A stretch of 26,923 nucleotides of DNA. Origin: Bacteroidia bacterium. Its GTDB lineage: Bacteria; Bacteroidota; Bacteroidia; Bacteroidales; VadinHA17. Shown here piece after piece: positions 7,446 through 14,869 of the stretch; within the stretch, counting starts at the first letter, position 1; each line of letters starts with the position of its first letter. The DNA lies in the NCBI GenBank assembly GCA_026391515.1, contig JAPLEC010000306.1:1-26923 (forward strand). The letters run 5' to 3'. Position numbers and translations under genes: made by a program. Under the pieces are notes generated by a model. It was not told the DNA's origin. It ran no database searches and saw nothing but the letters and a program-made list of their open reading frames with translations.

Positions 7446-8864
7446 ATGGAAAACAAGAAATCCAGAAGAAGCTTTCTTAAAATAGCTGGTCAGGGTCTTA
7501 TAGCTATTCCTGTGGCTAATTCATTAGGTGGTTTTGCCAATGAAAATGAAGCTGTGCGAAAACCAAAAGTCTCAAAAGAGACTAAAACTCCTACTTCAAA
7601 CGTAAAGCTCAATATCCGTGATTTCGGAGCTGTCGGTGACGGAATTACAAAAGATACCGGTGCTATTCAACAGACAATTGACCGTTGCCGGGTGCTTGGA
7701 GGAGGTGAAGTGCTGGTGCCTGCCGGTACTTATCATACAGGCGCAATTGCCTTAAAATCAAATGTTTTATTACGGCTTGATAAAAATGCTGTTCTGCTCG
7801 GCTCCCCCGACTTTGCCGATTATCCTGTAACACAGGTACGGTGGGAAGGGAAATGGATCCAGGGACATTCGGCTCTTGTTTATGCCATTGATGCTGATAA
7901 TATTGGAATAAGCGGTCCGGGTAAAATTGCCGGGAACCATGCATTGGGCGGAAGACCCAATTTTCAGAATCCGTTGCGCCACCCGGCACTAATTGAACCA
8001 ATCGGCTGTACAAATATTTTATTCGAAGATTTTTCAACAGACTATTACCTGATGTGGGCTATCCATCCCACTTATTGTGAGAACATTACAATCAGAAATC
8101 TTACGGTCCGTAACGCCGGAGGCAACGGAGATGGTCTGGATATTGATTCATGCAAACATGTCCGCATTGATAATTGTGATATTTCAACAGGTGATGATTG
8201 CATTGCAATAAAATCGGGTCGAGGAATGGAAGGTTATACTCTTTTGAAAACAACAGAAGATGTCGAAATAACCAATTGTACGTTTGCTGATTCAATTTTT
8301 GCATGTATCGGCATTGGCAGTGAGACATCAGGTGGCATACGGAATGTCAGAATTAAAAATTGCAGGTTTACTGCTGCCAGGACATTCGCAGTGTATATTA
8401 AGAGCCGGCCCGGACGGGGAGCTTTTATCGAGGATATTGTTGCTGATAATCTTGATGTTGCAGGTATGCAGGGAGGATTTTTAAGATTTAATATTCTCAA
8501 TAGCGGAATTCAGGACCAGGTACCTGTACCAGGCGATGAGGGTATACCAACAATCAAAAATTTCAGCTTTTCAAATATCAAAGTGAAAGATGTTCCTGTG
8601 CTTGTCGACGGAACGGGAATTCATCCTCATAAGCCTCTCGAGGGATTCACGTTTATTAACATTACAGGTACATGTTTAAAAGGAATATCTCTTGCTAATA
8701 TAACTAAAGCGAATCTGAAGAACATCAATGTCACAGGATTTACAGGCCCTTTACTGAGCATTAATAATGTGACCGGTAAAGGACTGACTGGTGCAACGGT
8801 TATTGAACCGCCAAAAGTTCCGGAACCGATTCAGCCGGACAGCCAGCCTTATCAGCTTAAGTGA
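7446..8864 (+). CDS. GH28 polygalacturonase-like glycoside hydrolase, Tat-exported
   Basis: The 472-aa protein starts with a twin-arginine signal (RRSFLK, residues 7-12, then a mild hydrophobic stretch), so it is probably exported folded. The N-terminal IRDFGAVGDGITKDT (57-71) is the entry of the right-handed parallel beta-helix of GH28/pectate-lyase-like enzymes. Active-site elements are NGDGLDID (227-234, catalytic Asp229), TGDDC (248-252, Asp250/251) and YIKSRPGR (317-324, substrate binding). The usual His of the GHG-type motif before GSE is not present: the region reads ACIGIGSETSGG, with Ala286 at that position. It may therefore belong to a GH28 branch with changed specificity or mechanism. 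The natural substrate would be polygalacturonan or a related pectic glycan. No SusC/SusD genes adjoin it; it is a single transcription unit ended by the hairpin at 8904-8940. Confidence 0.9.
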   Translation: MENKKSRRSFLKIAGQGLIAIPVANSLGGFANENEAVRKPKVSKETKTPTSNVKLNIRDFGAVGDGITKDTGAIQQTIDRCRVLGGGEVLVPAGTYHTGAIALKSNVLLRLDKNAVLLGSPDFADYPVTQVRWEGKWIQGHSALVYAIDADNIGISGPGKIAGNHALGGRPNFQNPLRHPALIEPIGCTNILFEDFSTDYYLMWAIHPTYCENITIRNLTVRNAGGNGDGLDIDSCKHVRIDNCDISTGDDCIAIKSGRGMEGYTLLKTTEDVEITNCTFADSIFACIGIGSETSGGIRNVRIKNCRFTAARTFAVYIKSRPGRGAFIEDIVADNLDVAGMQGGFLRFNILNSGIQDQVPVPGDEGIPTIKNFSFSNIKVKDVPVLVDGTGIHPHKPLEGFTFINITGTCLKGISLANITKANLKNINVTGFTGPLLSINNVTGKGLTGATVIEPPKVPEPIQPDSQPYQLK

Positions 8865-8903
8865 TAAACCTGTTATTTTTCCTTCTTACAACTTTATGGG
8901 AAT

Positions 8904-8940
8904 CCTGAATATGATTGTCGAATAAGCGATTCAGGTTTTT
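8904..8940 (+). terminator. Rho-independent terminator of the GH28 gene
   Basis: CCTGAAT (8904-8910) pairs perfectly with ATTCAGG (8929-8935), with an 18-base loop, and is followed by five Ts (8936-8940). It lies between convergent genes and its T-run overlaps the stop codon of the opposing gene. The loop is long, so strength is uncertain. Confidence 0.55.
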
Positions 8941-10876
8941 ATTGCTGTTTTCTTACAACAAGATCGTTATCAATCAACCGGCTGTTATACGATTGAATAA
9001 CAGCTTTCAGCTTCTCCTCCATCTGCCGGGTAAGCTCCGGTTCACTCTCCATTACATTAGTTTCCAGAAACTTGTCGGTTTTATAGTTATATAATCCGAC
9101 AGGCTTATTGTCAATCATTTCAAGGATATGATCCTTCATATAGAGATGATATGTGCTGCCATTTGTATTATAAGCAAACGATTCATAAGAATCGTCAAGA
9201 AGGTTATTCCCGAATGCAATATATTCCTCATCATAATTAAGGTAGCTTAGAATAGTTGGCATGATATCAATCTGCTGTGCAATTTTATTCTTAACACCTT
9301 TAAGATCACTGCCTGGCTTATAGAAAACTACAGGGATACAGTACGATCCGAAATTGTTCTGAAACTCTTTATGGATCGATTCATTTGTATGATCGGCAGT
9401 AATTACAAAAAGTGTATTCTTGAACCATGGTTCAGAAGCAATTTCATTAAAAAATTCTTCTAAGGCATAATCTGTATAACCAACAACTTCTATAATCGGA
9501 GCAGGACCTTTTTTGAATTTGCCCTTATATTTTTCAGGTACTTCGAAAGGATGATGCGACGAAACTGAAAAGATTGATGCCAGGAATGGTTGTTGAAAAC
9601 CATTCAACTCTTTTGCAAAAAACTTAAAAAATGGTTCATCCCATACACCCCACATACCGTCAAAATCATTTTTATCGGGGTACTGATCAAGTCCGAAATA
9701 ATCGTCAAATCCTGTCATCCTTGCGAATGAATCAAATCCCATCGAGCCATTGGGAGCTCCATGAAAGAAAGCAGTATAATAACCTTTTCTTTTTAGAAGC
9801 GAGGCAAGTCCATTCACCTGATTATTAGCATAATGTGAAATGATATATGGAGTTTCAAGCGATGGCAATGATGCAAGTATTGATGGCATAGCATCAATTG
9901 ATTTCTTACCATTACTGAGTGAAACTTCAAAAGTAAGGCTCTGATTTATGAGTGAATCTACAAATGGGGTATAGCCTTTATAGGTTCCCCCTTCAAGATT
10001 GCTGCTCAAAGATCCTATATATTCTCGTCCAAAGCTTTCAAGAATAATTATCAGAACATTGTCCTTAACGAATGGTTTGTTCAATGATGGAATGTAATGG
10101 GGATTAAATATCTTGTCGAGCTTCGCCTTATCATAAAAGTTGTATTTAACCAGCGGTTTCATACTCGATGTTCTGAAGATGCTGAACGGAGTGTTAAGTA
10201 CAATAGCAACGTCTCTTGGAGATTTTACATAGCGTGCTGCATTACTTATTGTTATAGGCCGGGTAGAGTGCTTATATCCGCCTCTGGCACCTCCTATCAC
10301 CAGGGCAATAACCAAAGGAATAAACAGTACATTGACTATATAATAGATGATCTTATTGGAAGGCTCAGGTTTTTTAATCCTGACTTTATTGTACAGGTAA
10401 ACCATTAAGAAACAGATGAAAATGAAAAAAAGTAAGAAGTACCAGTAGTCAATGAGATACTTAAAGAACATTTTTCCCAGGTGTGATTCATTTTCAAAGG
10501 TTTTGAAAACATCAGCAGTTGCTCTTTTAAAAACAAACCGGTAATAGACAAAATCAGCACAGTTTAATGCAAATGCAAGTCCGTTAGTGACAAAAAACAG
10601 ATACTTTAGAATCTTATCATAAGTATTATTATATCTGAAATCAAAAGGAAGAATTTCAAAAAGAATGAAGAGCATGTTGATATAGACTGTTGCTGAAATA
10701 TCAAACAACAATCCACCTTTCATAATTGAAATAAACTCTCCCGGTGTAATACCAGGGAACATTTTAATATTGAACAGGTAGAATCCGACACGGCATAATG
10801 AAAACAGGAATAAAACAAGTAATATCCTGTAGATCAGGACAATGAAAATATTTCTTGTTAAGATCCAGTTTTTCAT
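8939..10876 (-). CDS. LTA synthase-family membrane sulfatase (phosphoglycerol transferase-like)
   Basis: This 645-aa protein has five predicted N-terminal membrane helices (about residues 10-36, 54-76, 88-112, 143-162, 176-196) and an extracytoplasmic sulfatase-superfamily domain from about residue 270. The core motifs are IIILESFG (Glu280), NGKKSIDAMPS (Ser326 at the nucleophile position, usually Thr in LTA synthase), MWGVWDE (408-414), SVSSHHPFEVP (437-447) and VITADHTNES (491-500). The layout is that of LtaS/MdoB phosphoglycerol transferases. Since the organism seems Gram-negative, the product is more likely a modified envelope glycan or glycolipid than true lipoteichoic acid. Compared with the 712-aa paralogue at 628-2766 it is more canonical. 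It follows the Yip1-family gene on the same strand after 161 bases that contain an inverted repeat, so it may have its own promoter. Confidence 0.9.
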   Translation of the reverse strand: MKNWILTRNIFIVLIYRILLVLFLFSLCRVGFYLFNIKMFPGITPGEFISIMKGGLLFDISATVYINMLFILFEILPFDFRYNNTYDKILKYLFFVTNGLAFALNCADFVYYRFVFKRATADVFKTFENESHLGKMFFKYLIDYWYFLLFFIFICFLMVYLYNKVRIKKPEPSNKIIYYIVNVLFIPLVIALVIGGARGGYKHSTRPITISNAARYVKSPRDVAIVLNTPFSIFRTSSMKPLVKYNFYDKAKLDKIFNPHYIPSLNKPFVKDNVLIIILESFGREYIGSLSSNLEGGTYKGYTPFVDSLINQSLTFEVSLSNGKKSIDAMPSILASLPSLETPYIISHYANNQVNGLASLLKRKGYYTAFFHGAPNGSMGFDSFARMTGFDDYFGLDQYPDKNDFDGMWGVWDEPFFKFFAKELNGFQQPFLASIFSVSSHHPFEVPEKYKGKFKKGPAPIIEVVGYTDYALEEFFNEIASEPWFKNTLFVITADHTNESIHKEFQNNFGSYCIPVVFYKPGSDLKGVKNKIAQQIDIMPTILSYLNYDEEYIAFGNNLLDDSYESFAYNTNGSTYHLYMKDHILEMIDNKPVGLYNYKTDKFLETNVMESEPELTRQMEEKLKAVIQSYNSRLIDNDLVVRKQQ

Positions 10877-10893
10877 TTATCAGAAAAGTAAAA

Positions 10894-10949
10894 ATACTTT
10901 ATTCATAAATTGATCAGATTTTTCTAACCTGATCAAAGAATAAAAGTAT
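10894..10949. repeat. Long imperfect inverted repeat, possible terminator
   Basis: TTGATCAG (10910-10917) and CTGATCAA (10929-10936) are perfect 8-base arms with an 11-base loop. Outside them ATACTTTATTC (10894-10904) pairs with GAATAAAAGTAT (10938-10949) apart from one bulged base. On the minus strand it lies after the Yip1-family gene and is followed by a T-rich stretch (complement of 10880-10895), so it could end that transcript. It is equally close to the start of the next minus-strand gene and could be an operator. Confidence 0.45.
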
Positions 10950-11037
10950 AAAAACTATTTCTGAGCAGCAAGCCGTATATCTTTTAGCTAGATTATTTTC
11001 GGTGAGGATGAATCAGACGATGGATCTGAACTTTCCC

Positions 11038-11667
11038 CTATTTCTTATTCAAATCCTCAAAAGTCTTTTCGAGATTTGATTTCATTTTATCATATTTTTT
11101 CACTGTTCCGGCACCGAAAATCAGGATCAATGCTGTAAGCACAGCAAGTATGATAATGGCAACTCTAGCGGAATCCGGATTTGCTTTAAGTGTCTCAATG
11201 AGCCCATGGTAGAGAAGGTACAATGCAAAAATACTAATAGCCAGACTTACAATAACACCTGCTGTAACGTTTAAATGCTCCACAAATCCAAGTAATGCAC
11301 TTAAGGGCAAAATTACCATCAAAGATGCGTTAACTCTTACGCTAGCTTCATAATCTTTACTTCCTCTACAGATGGCAGAAATGATCATAAGGATTAAGCC
11401 ACCAACGAATAACAATACTATAGCACCTATGACGATCCAGATAATCAGCATAAGGCCGTGGAATCTGCCAAACATGGAGTTTCCAAAATCTACCACGCCC
11501 CAAAGAAAGTCAATAATTCCAGCTAATGCTCCATAGATCAATGCTTTGATCAATGGCTCTGTAACTCCCCCCGTAGTTTTCATCGTTGAAAAGTATGACT
11601 TCGGATTAATAAGGACATCAATTGATTCCTTAATGAAAGCTTTAAAACCAAATGATAAATTACTCAT
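11038..11667 (-). CDS. Yip1-family integral membrane protein
   Basis: The 209-aa protein has a short cytoplasmic N-terminus containing KESIDVLINPKSYF (residues 13-26), typical of bacterial Yip1-domain proteins. Five hydrophobic segments follow (about 40-60, 73-98, 112-129, 134-155, 167-184), then a charged C-terminal tail rich in Lys and Glu. The acidic/proline turn expected before helix 1 (TGGVTEPLIKA) is present. Bacterial members have no proven function. It is transcribed in the same direction as speA, starting 64 bases after the speA stop with no obvious terminator between, so cotranscription is possible. No functional link with polyamine synthesis is implied by the sequence. Confidence 0.8.
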   Translation of the reverse strand: MSNLSFGFKAFIKESIDVLINPKSYFSTMKTTGGVTEPLIKALIYGALAGIIDFLWGVVDFGNSMFGRFHGLMLIIWIVIGAIVLLFVGGLILMIISAICRGSKDYEASVRVNASLMVILPLSALLGFVEHLNVTAGVIVSLAISIFALYLLYHGLIETLKANPDSARVAIIILAVLTALILIFGAGTVKKYDKMKSNLEKTFEDLNKK

Positions 11668-11731
11668 GACCTAATTAATTTAAGATTATAGTTTATCAAA
11701 GAAAATCTATCGGAAAATAATTCAACCTTTC

Positions 11732-13624
11732 TTATTCGAGATAGGTGTAGCCATAAAGTCCTGAGCGGTAATTGGACAGAAACTCTTTGCCTTCCTCAAG
11801 TGTAATGATACCGGCTTTTACAGAAGATGTCACCCACGACTCAACTGTGCGTACCATCTTTTTTGAGTTATACTGGACATATTCAAGAACTTCAGCAACT
11901 GTCTCACCATCAATTACCTGATCAATCTTATAACCATTTTCATCCACCGAAACGTGAACAGCATTGGTATCGCCGAACAGGTTATGAAGATCACCCAGTA
12001 TTTCCTGGTATGCTCCGACAAGAAATACACCCAGGTAGTATGACTCTTTGCTTTTCAGCGGATGTACCGGCAGGTGATATGATGAATTTCGTGTTGAAAT
12101 GAAATTATCGATCTTACCGTCTGAGTCACAGGTCATATCCTGTATTGTCGCAAAAATATTTGGCTCCTCATTCAGGCGATGAATAGGCATTATTGGAAAA
12201 ATCTGATCAATTGCCCATGCATCAGGGAGCGATTGAAACAGCGAAAAATTACAGAAATATTTATCTGACAATATCCTGGATATCTGCTTTAATTCTTCAG
12301 GTACATGTCTGCTGATATTTGCAATATGATATACTTTACGTGCAATTGACCAGAAAAGACATTCGATCTGGGCTCTTGTTTTCAGATCAATCAGCCCCAG
12401 GCTGAACCTGTCAAGAGCTTCTTCCCGGATCTGTTGTGCATCGTGCCATGTTTCAAGCATTCTCGGCTGATTAAAACCGTCCCATAAGCTGTAAAGCTCC
12501 TTAACAAGCTCATGATCAGCATCAGTTACAACCTCTTCATCTTCCCATGTCGGCAATGTCGCAGTTTCAAGCACCTCGAATACCAGCACAGAGTGATGTG
12601 CTGTGAGTGAGCGGCCTGATTCAGTAATTACGTTGGGGTGTGGTATGTTATTTTTATTGCTTACATCGACAAATGTACTGACTGAGTCATTTACATATTC
12701 CTGGAGGGTATAATTCATGCTGCTCTCGCTGTTCGAAGAAGCTGTACCATCGTAATCAACACCCAGTCCTCCGCCAATATCCACAAATTCCACATTAAAG
12801 CCGAGCTTACGGAGCTGAACATAAAACTGAGATGCTTCCCTTAACGCAGTTTTAATACGCCTGATCTTAGTTACCTGGCTGCCTATGTGAAAGTGAATCA
12901 GCTTGATACAGCTTTTCATTTTATTCTTCTCAATAAAGTCAATAGCCTCAAGCAGTTCACTTGAAGTAAGTCCAAATTTACTTATATCACCTCCTGAATC
13001 TTCCCATTTTCCGCTCCCGACACTCGCCAGCTTGATACGGATGCCAAGGTTAGGTTTTACCTTTAATCGCCTTGAAATTGAAGTTATGAGCTTTAGTTCA
13101 TTAAGCTTTTCAACAACCAGAAAGATCCTTTTTCCCATCTTTTGTGCAAGAAGAGCAAGCTCAATGTAATCTTCATCTTTATATCCGTTGCATATTATAA
13201 GCGACTCAGGATCAGTATTTATAGCAATAACAGCGTGAAGCTCAGGCTTCGATCCGGCTTCCAGACCAATATTGAATTTCTTGCCATGGCTGACAATCTC
13301 TTCAACAACAGGCCTCATCTGGTTTACCTTAATAGGGTAGATAATAAAATTCTGGGCTTTATAACCATACTCCTCTGAAGCCTTTTTGAAACATTTTGAA
13401 ATGCTGATGATCCGGTCGTCCAGAATATCAGGGAACCTGATAAGAACTGGTGTTGAAACATCCAAAAGCATCAGTTCATCAAGCAGTTCCTTTAAGTCGA
13501 CAGAAATACCGTTCTTCTGAGGGGTTACTATTACATTTCCTTTTTCATTGATCGAAAAATAGTCGACACCCCATCCGTTGATATTGTATAATTCAGCTGA
13601 ATCTTCTACGCGCCATCTTCTCAT
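11732..13624 (-). CDS. speA: Biosynthetic arginine decarboxylase SpeA
   Basis: This 630-aa, full-length member of the fold-III (alanine-racemase-like) PLP decarboxylases converts arginine to agmatine, the first step of putrescine/spermidine synthesis in the cytoplasm. The start MRRWRVEDSAELYNI is the usual one for this enzyme. Key residues are the PLP Schiff-base Lys99 in YPIKVNQ, FHIGSQ (245-250), the phosphate-binding VDIGGGLGVDYDG (281-293), ESGR (335-338) and the substrate-site Cys499-Asp500 in DMTCDSDG. It is about the usual length for the Bacteroidota enzyme and slightly shorter than the E. coli protein. Its promoter region is shared divergently with the GH53 gene and contains a perfect 16-bp palindrome. 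No agmatine deiminase or other polyamine gene is nearby. Confidence 0.96.
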   Translation of the reverse strand: MRRWRVEDSAELYNINGWGVDYFSINEKGNVIVTPQKNGISVDLKELLDELMLLDVSTPVLIRFPDILDDRIISISKCFKKASEEYGYKAQNFIIYPIKVNQMRPVVEEIVSHGKKFNIGLEAGSKPELHAVIAINTDPESLIICNGYKDEDYIELALLAQKMGKRIFLVVEKLNELKLITSISRRLKVKPNLGIRIKLASVGSGKWEDSGGDISKFGLTSSELLEAIDFIEKNKMKSCIKLIHFHIGSQVTKIRRIKTALREASQFYVQLRKLGFNVEFVDIGGGLGVDYDGTASSNSESSMNYTLQEYVNDSVSTFVDVSNKNNIPHPNVITESGRSLTAHHSVLVFEVLETATLPTWEDEEVVTDADHELVKELYSLWDGFNQPRMLETWHDAQQIREEALDRFSLGLIDLKTRAQIECLFWSIARKVYHIANISRHVPEELKQISRILSDKYFCNFSLFQSLPDAWAIDQIFPIMPIHRLNEEPNIFATIQDMTCDSDGKIDNFISTRNSSYHLPVHPLKSKESYYLGVFLVGAYQEILGDLHNLFGDTNAVHVSVDENGYKIDQVIDGETVAEVLEYVQYNSKKMVRTVESWVTSSVKAGIITLEEGKEFLSNYRSGLYGYTYLE

Positions 13625-13686
13625 GATCAGTTATTTTAACTGGTGACTTGAAAATTAAAGATCAGAAAAAATTAAATTTTTTGCAA

Positions 13687-13702
13687 TGTTAATTAATTAA
13701 CA
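13687..13702. promoter_or_regulatory. Perfect 16-bp palindrome in the speA/GH53 divergent promoter region
   Basis: TGTTAATTAATTAACA is a perfect dyad lying about 62 bases upstream of the speA start and 48 bases upstream of the galactanase start. The symmetry and position fit an operator for a dimeric regulator, but the AT-rich sequence makes chance occurrence quite possible. Confidence 0.35.
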
Positions 13703-13723
13703 CGAATATGGGTACTAATTATT

Positions 13724-13731
13724 TAGTTTTG
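13724..13731 (+). promoter_or_regulatory. Bacteroidota-type -7 element upstream of the GH53 gene
   Basis: TAGTTTTG matches the TAnnTTTG consensus for the primary Bacteroidota sigma factor and ends 19 bases before the ATG. No TTTG stands at the expected -33 distance, so only half of the promoter is convincing and an activator may be needed. Confidence 0.4.
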
Positions 13732-13750
13732 TATTATAAAAATAAGTAAT

Positions 13751-14812
13751 ATGAAAATAAATAAAATGAAATATGGCTGGCTGAAATGTCTGATCGTCCC
13801 GATGCTGGCATTTATTCTTTCATCGATGAAACTGAGTGGACAGGAATATGCCATCGGGGCGGATCTGTCATTTCTCAAGAGTGCTGAAGACCAGGGCTTC
13901 GCCTTTAAGGAAAATGATACTGCCAGACCAGGTCTGCAGATTTTTAAAGATCATGGATATAACTGGATAAGACTGCGGTTGTTTCATACACCAAAAGAGC
14001 TTCCGAATAATCTTGAATATACAATTGCGCTGGCAAAAAAAGCAAAGGAGATGGGATTCAGATTTCTTCTCGATTTTCATTATTCCGATACATGGGCTGA
14101 TCCGGGAAAGCAGTTTGTTCCAAAAGCCTGGGAAGGAATGTCGCATCAGCAGCTGGTGAAGGCTGTTCTCGATTACAGCGCTGCAACTATCAAAGCTTTC
14201 AGACAAGAGCATGTTCTGCCGGATATGGTACAAATTGGCAATGAAGTGATTAACGGAATGCTGTGGCCTGACGGAAAGCTCCCGGAAAACTGGAAAAATT
14301 TTGCCGATCTTATCCTGGCAGGCATAAATGGTGTTTATGCAGCATGTGACCCGCTTTACTATCCGAAAATTATGATTCATATTGACCAGGGAGGAAATAT
14401 GAAGCTGACAAAGTATTTCTTCGATAAGCTGTTATCATATGGAATCAAATTTGATTATATAGGTCAGTCATATTATCCCTGGTGGCACGGAAGCCTTTTC
14501 GACCTCCGCAACAATATGAATTTCATGGCAAAAGAGTACAAAAAGCCAATAATACTTGTCGAAATTGCTTATTGTTCATCGCCAACAGAATATAAGAATA
14601 AGCTGGCACCTTTCCCTGAGACACCCGAAGGACAAAAAGAATTTCTGGATGAGGTAAATGAAATTGTACTGAATACTCCGGATAATCTTGGTGCGGGCGT
14701 ATTCTGGTGGGAACCTGCCACAAAGGGTGGACGATCGACACGTGATTTTTTTGATGAAAAGGGAAATGTGCTGCCGGTAATTACTGTTTTTGATAAATAT
14801 ACCCGACATTGA
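13751..14812 (+). CDS. GH53 arabinogalactan endo-beta-1,4-galactanase
   Basis: The 353-aa protein has an N-terminal signal peptide (hydrophobic stretch about residues 13-25, cleavage near SGQ at 29-31) and a TIM-barrel GH53 domain filling the rest. Visible family motifs are GADLSFLKSAEDQG (36-49), WIRLRLF (72-78), LLDFHYSDTWADPGKQ (106-121), the acid/base Glu165 in VQIGNEV and the nucleophile Glu271 in IILVEIAY, then VFWWEP near the C-terminus. It hydrolyses beta-1,4-galactan side chains of pectin (type I arabinogalactan), in the periplasm or outside the cell. No carbohydrate-binding module or Por secretion tail is present. It is convergent with the M14 peptidase gene and divergent from speA, so it forms a single-gene unit. 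It shares the pectin theme with the GH28 gene about 5 kb upstream. Confidence 0.94.
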   Translation: MKINKMKYGWLKCLIVPMLAFILSSMKLSGQEYAIGADLSFLKSAEDQGFAFKENDTARPGLQIFKDHGYNWIRLRLFHTPKELPNNLEYTIALAKKAKEMGFRFLLDFHYSDTWADPGKQFVPKAWEGMSHQQLVKAVLDYSAATIKAFRQEHVLPDMVQIGNEVINGMLWPDGKLPENWKNFADLILAGINGVYAACDPLYYPKIMIHIDQGGNMKLTKYFFDKLLSYGIKFDYIGQSYYPWWHGSLFDLRNNMNFMAKEYKKPIILVEIAYCSSPTEYKNKLAPFPETPEGQKEFLDEVNEIVLNTPDNLGAGVFWWEPATKGGRSTRDFFDEKGNVLPVITVFDKYTRH

Positions 14813-14817
14813 TATCA

Positions 14818-14844
14818 ACGTAGCAGATACTTAGCAAGCTACGT
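14818..14844. terminator. Hairpin between convergent GH53 and M14 genes
   Basis: ACGTAGC (14818-14824) pairs with GCTACGT (14838-14844) with a 13-base loop, directly after the galactanase stop. No T-run follows immediately on the plus strand, so it is a weak candidate terminator or a 3'-end stabiliser for one or both convergent transcripts. Confidence 0.35.
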
Positions 14845-14869
14845 CCGTACCACAGCAATTTTGGATTTT

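Noticed and set aside
7446..14812. GH28 and GH53 genes as one polysaccharide utilisation locus
   Set aside because: They are separated by about 5 kb of unrelated minus-strand genes and no SusC/SusD pair or hybrid regulator is present.
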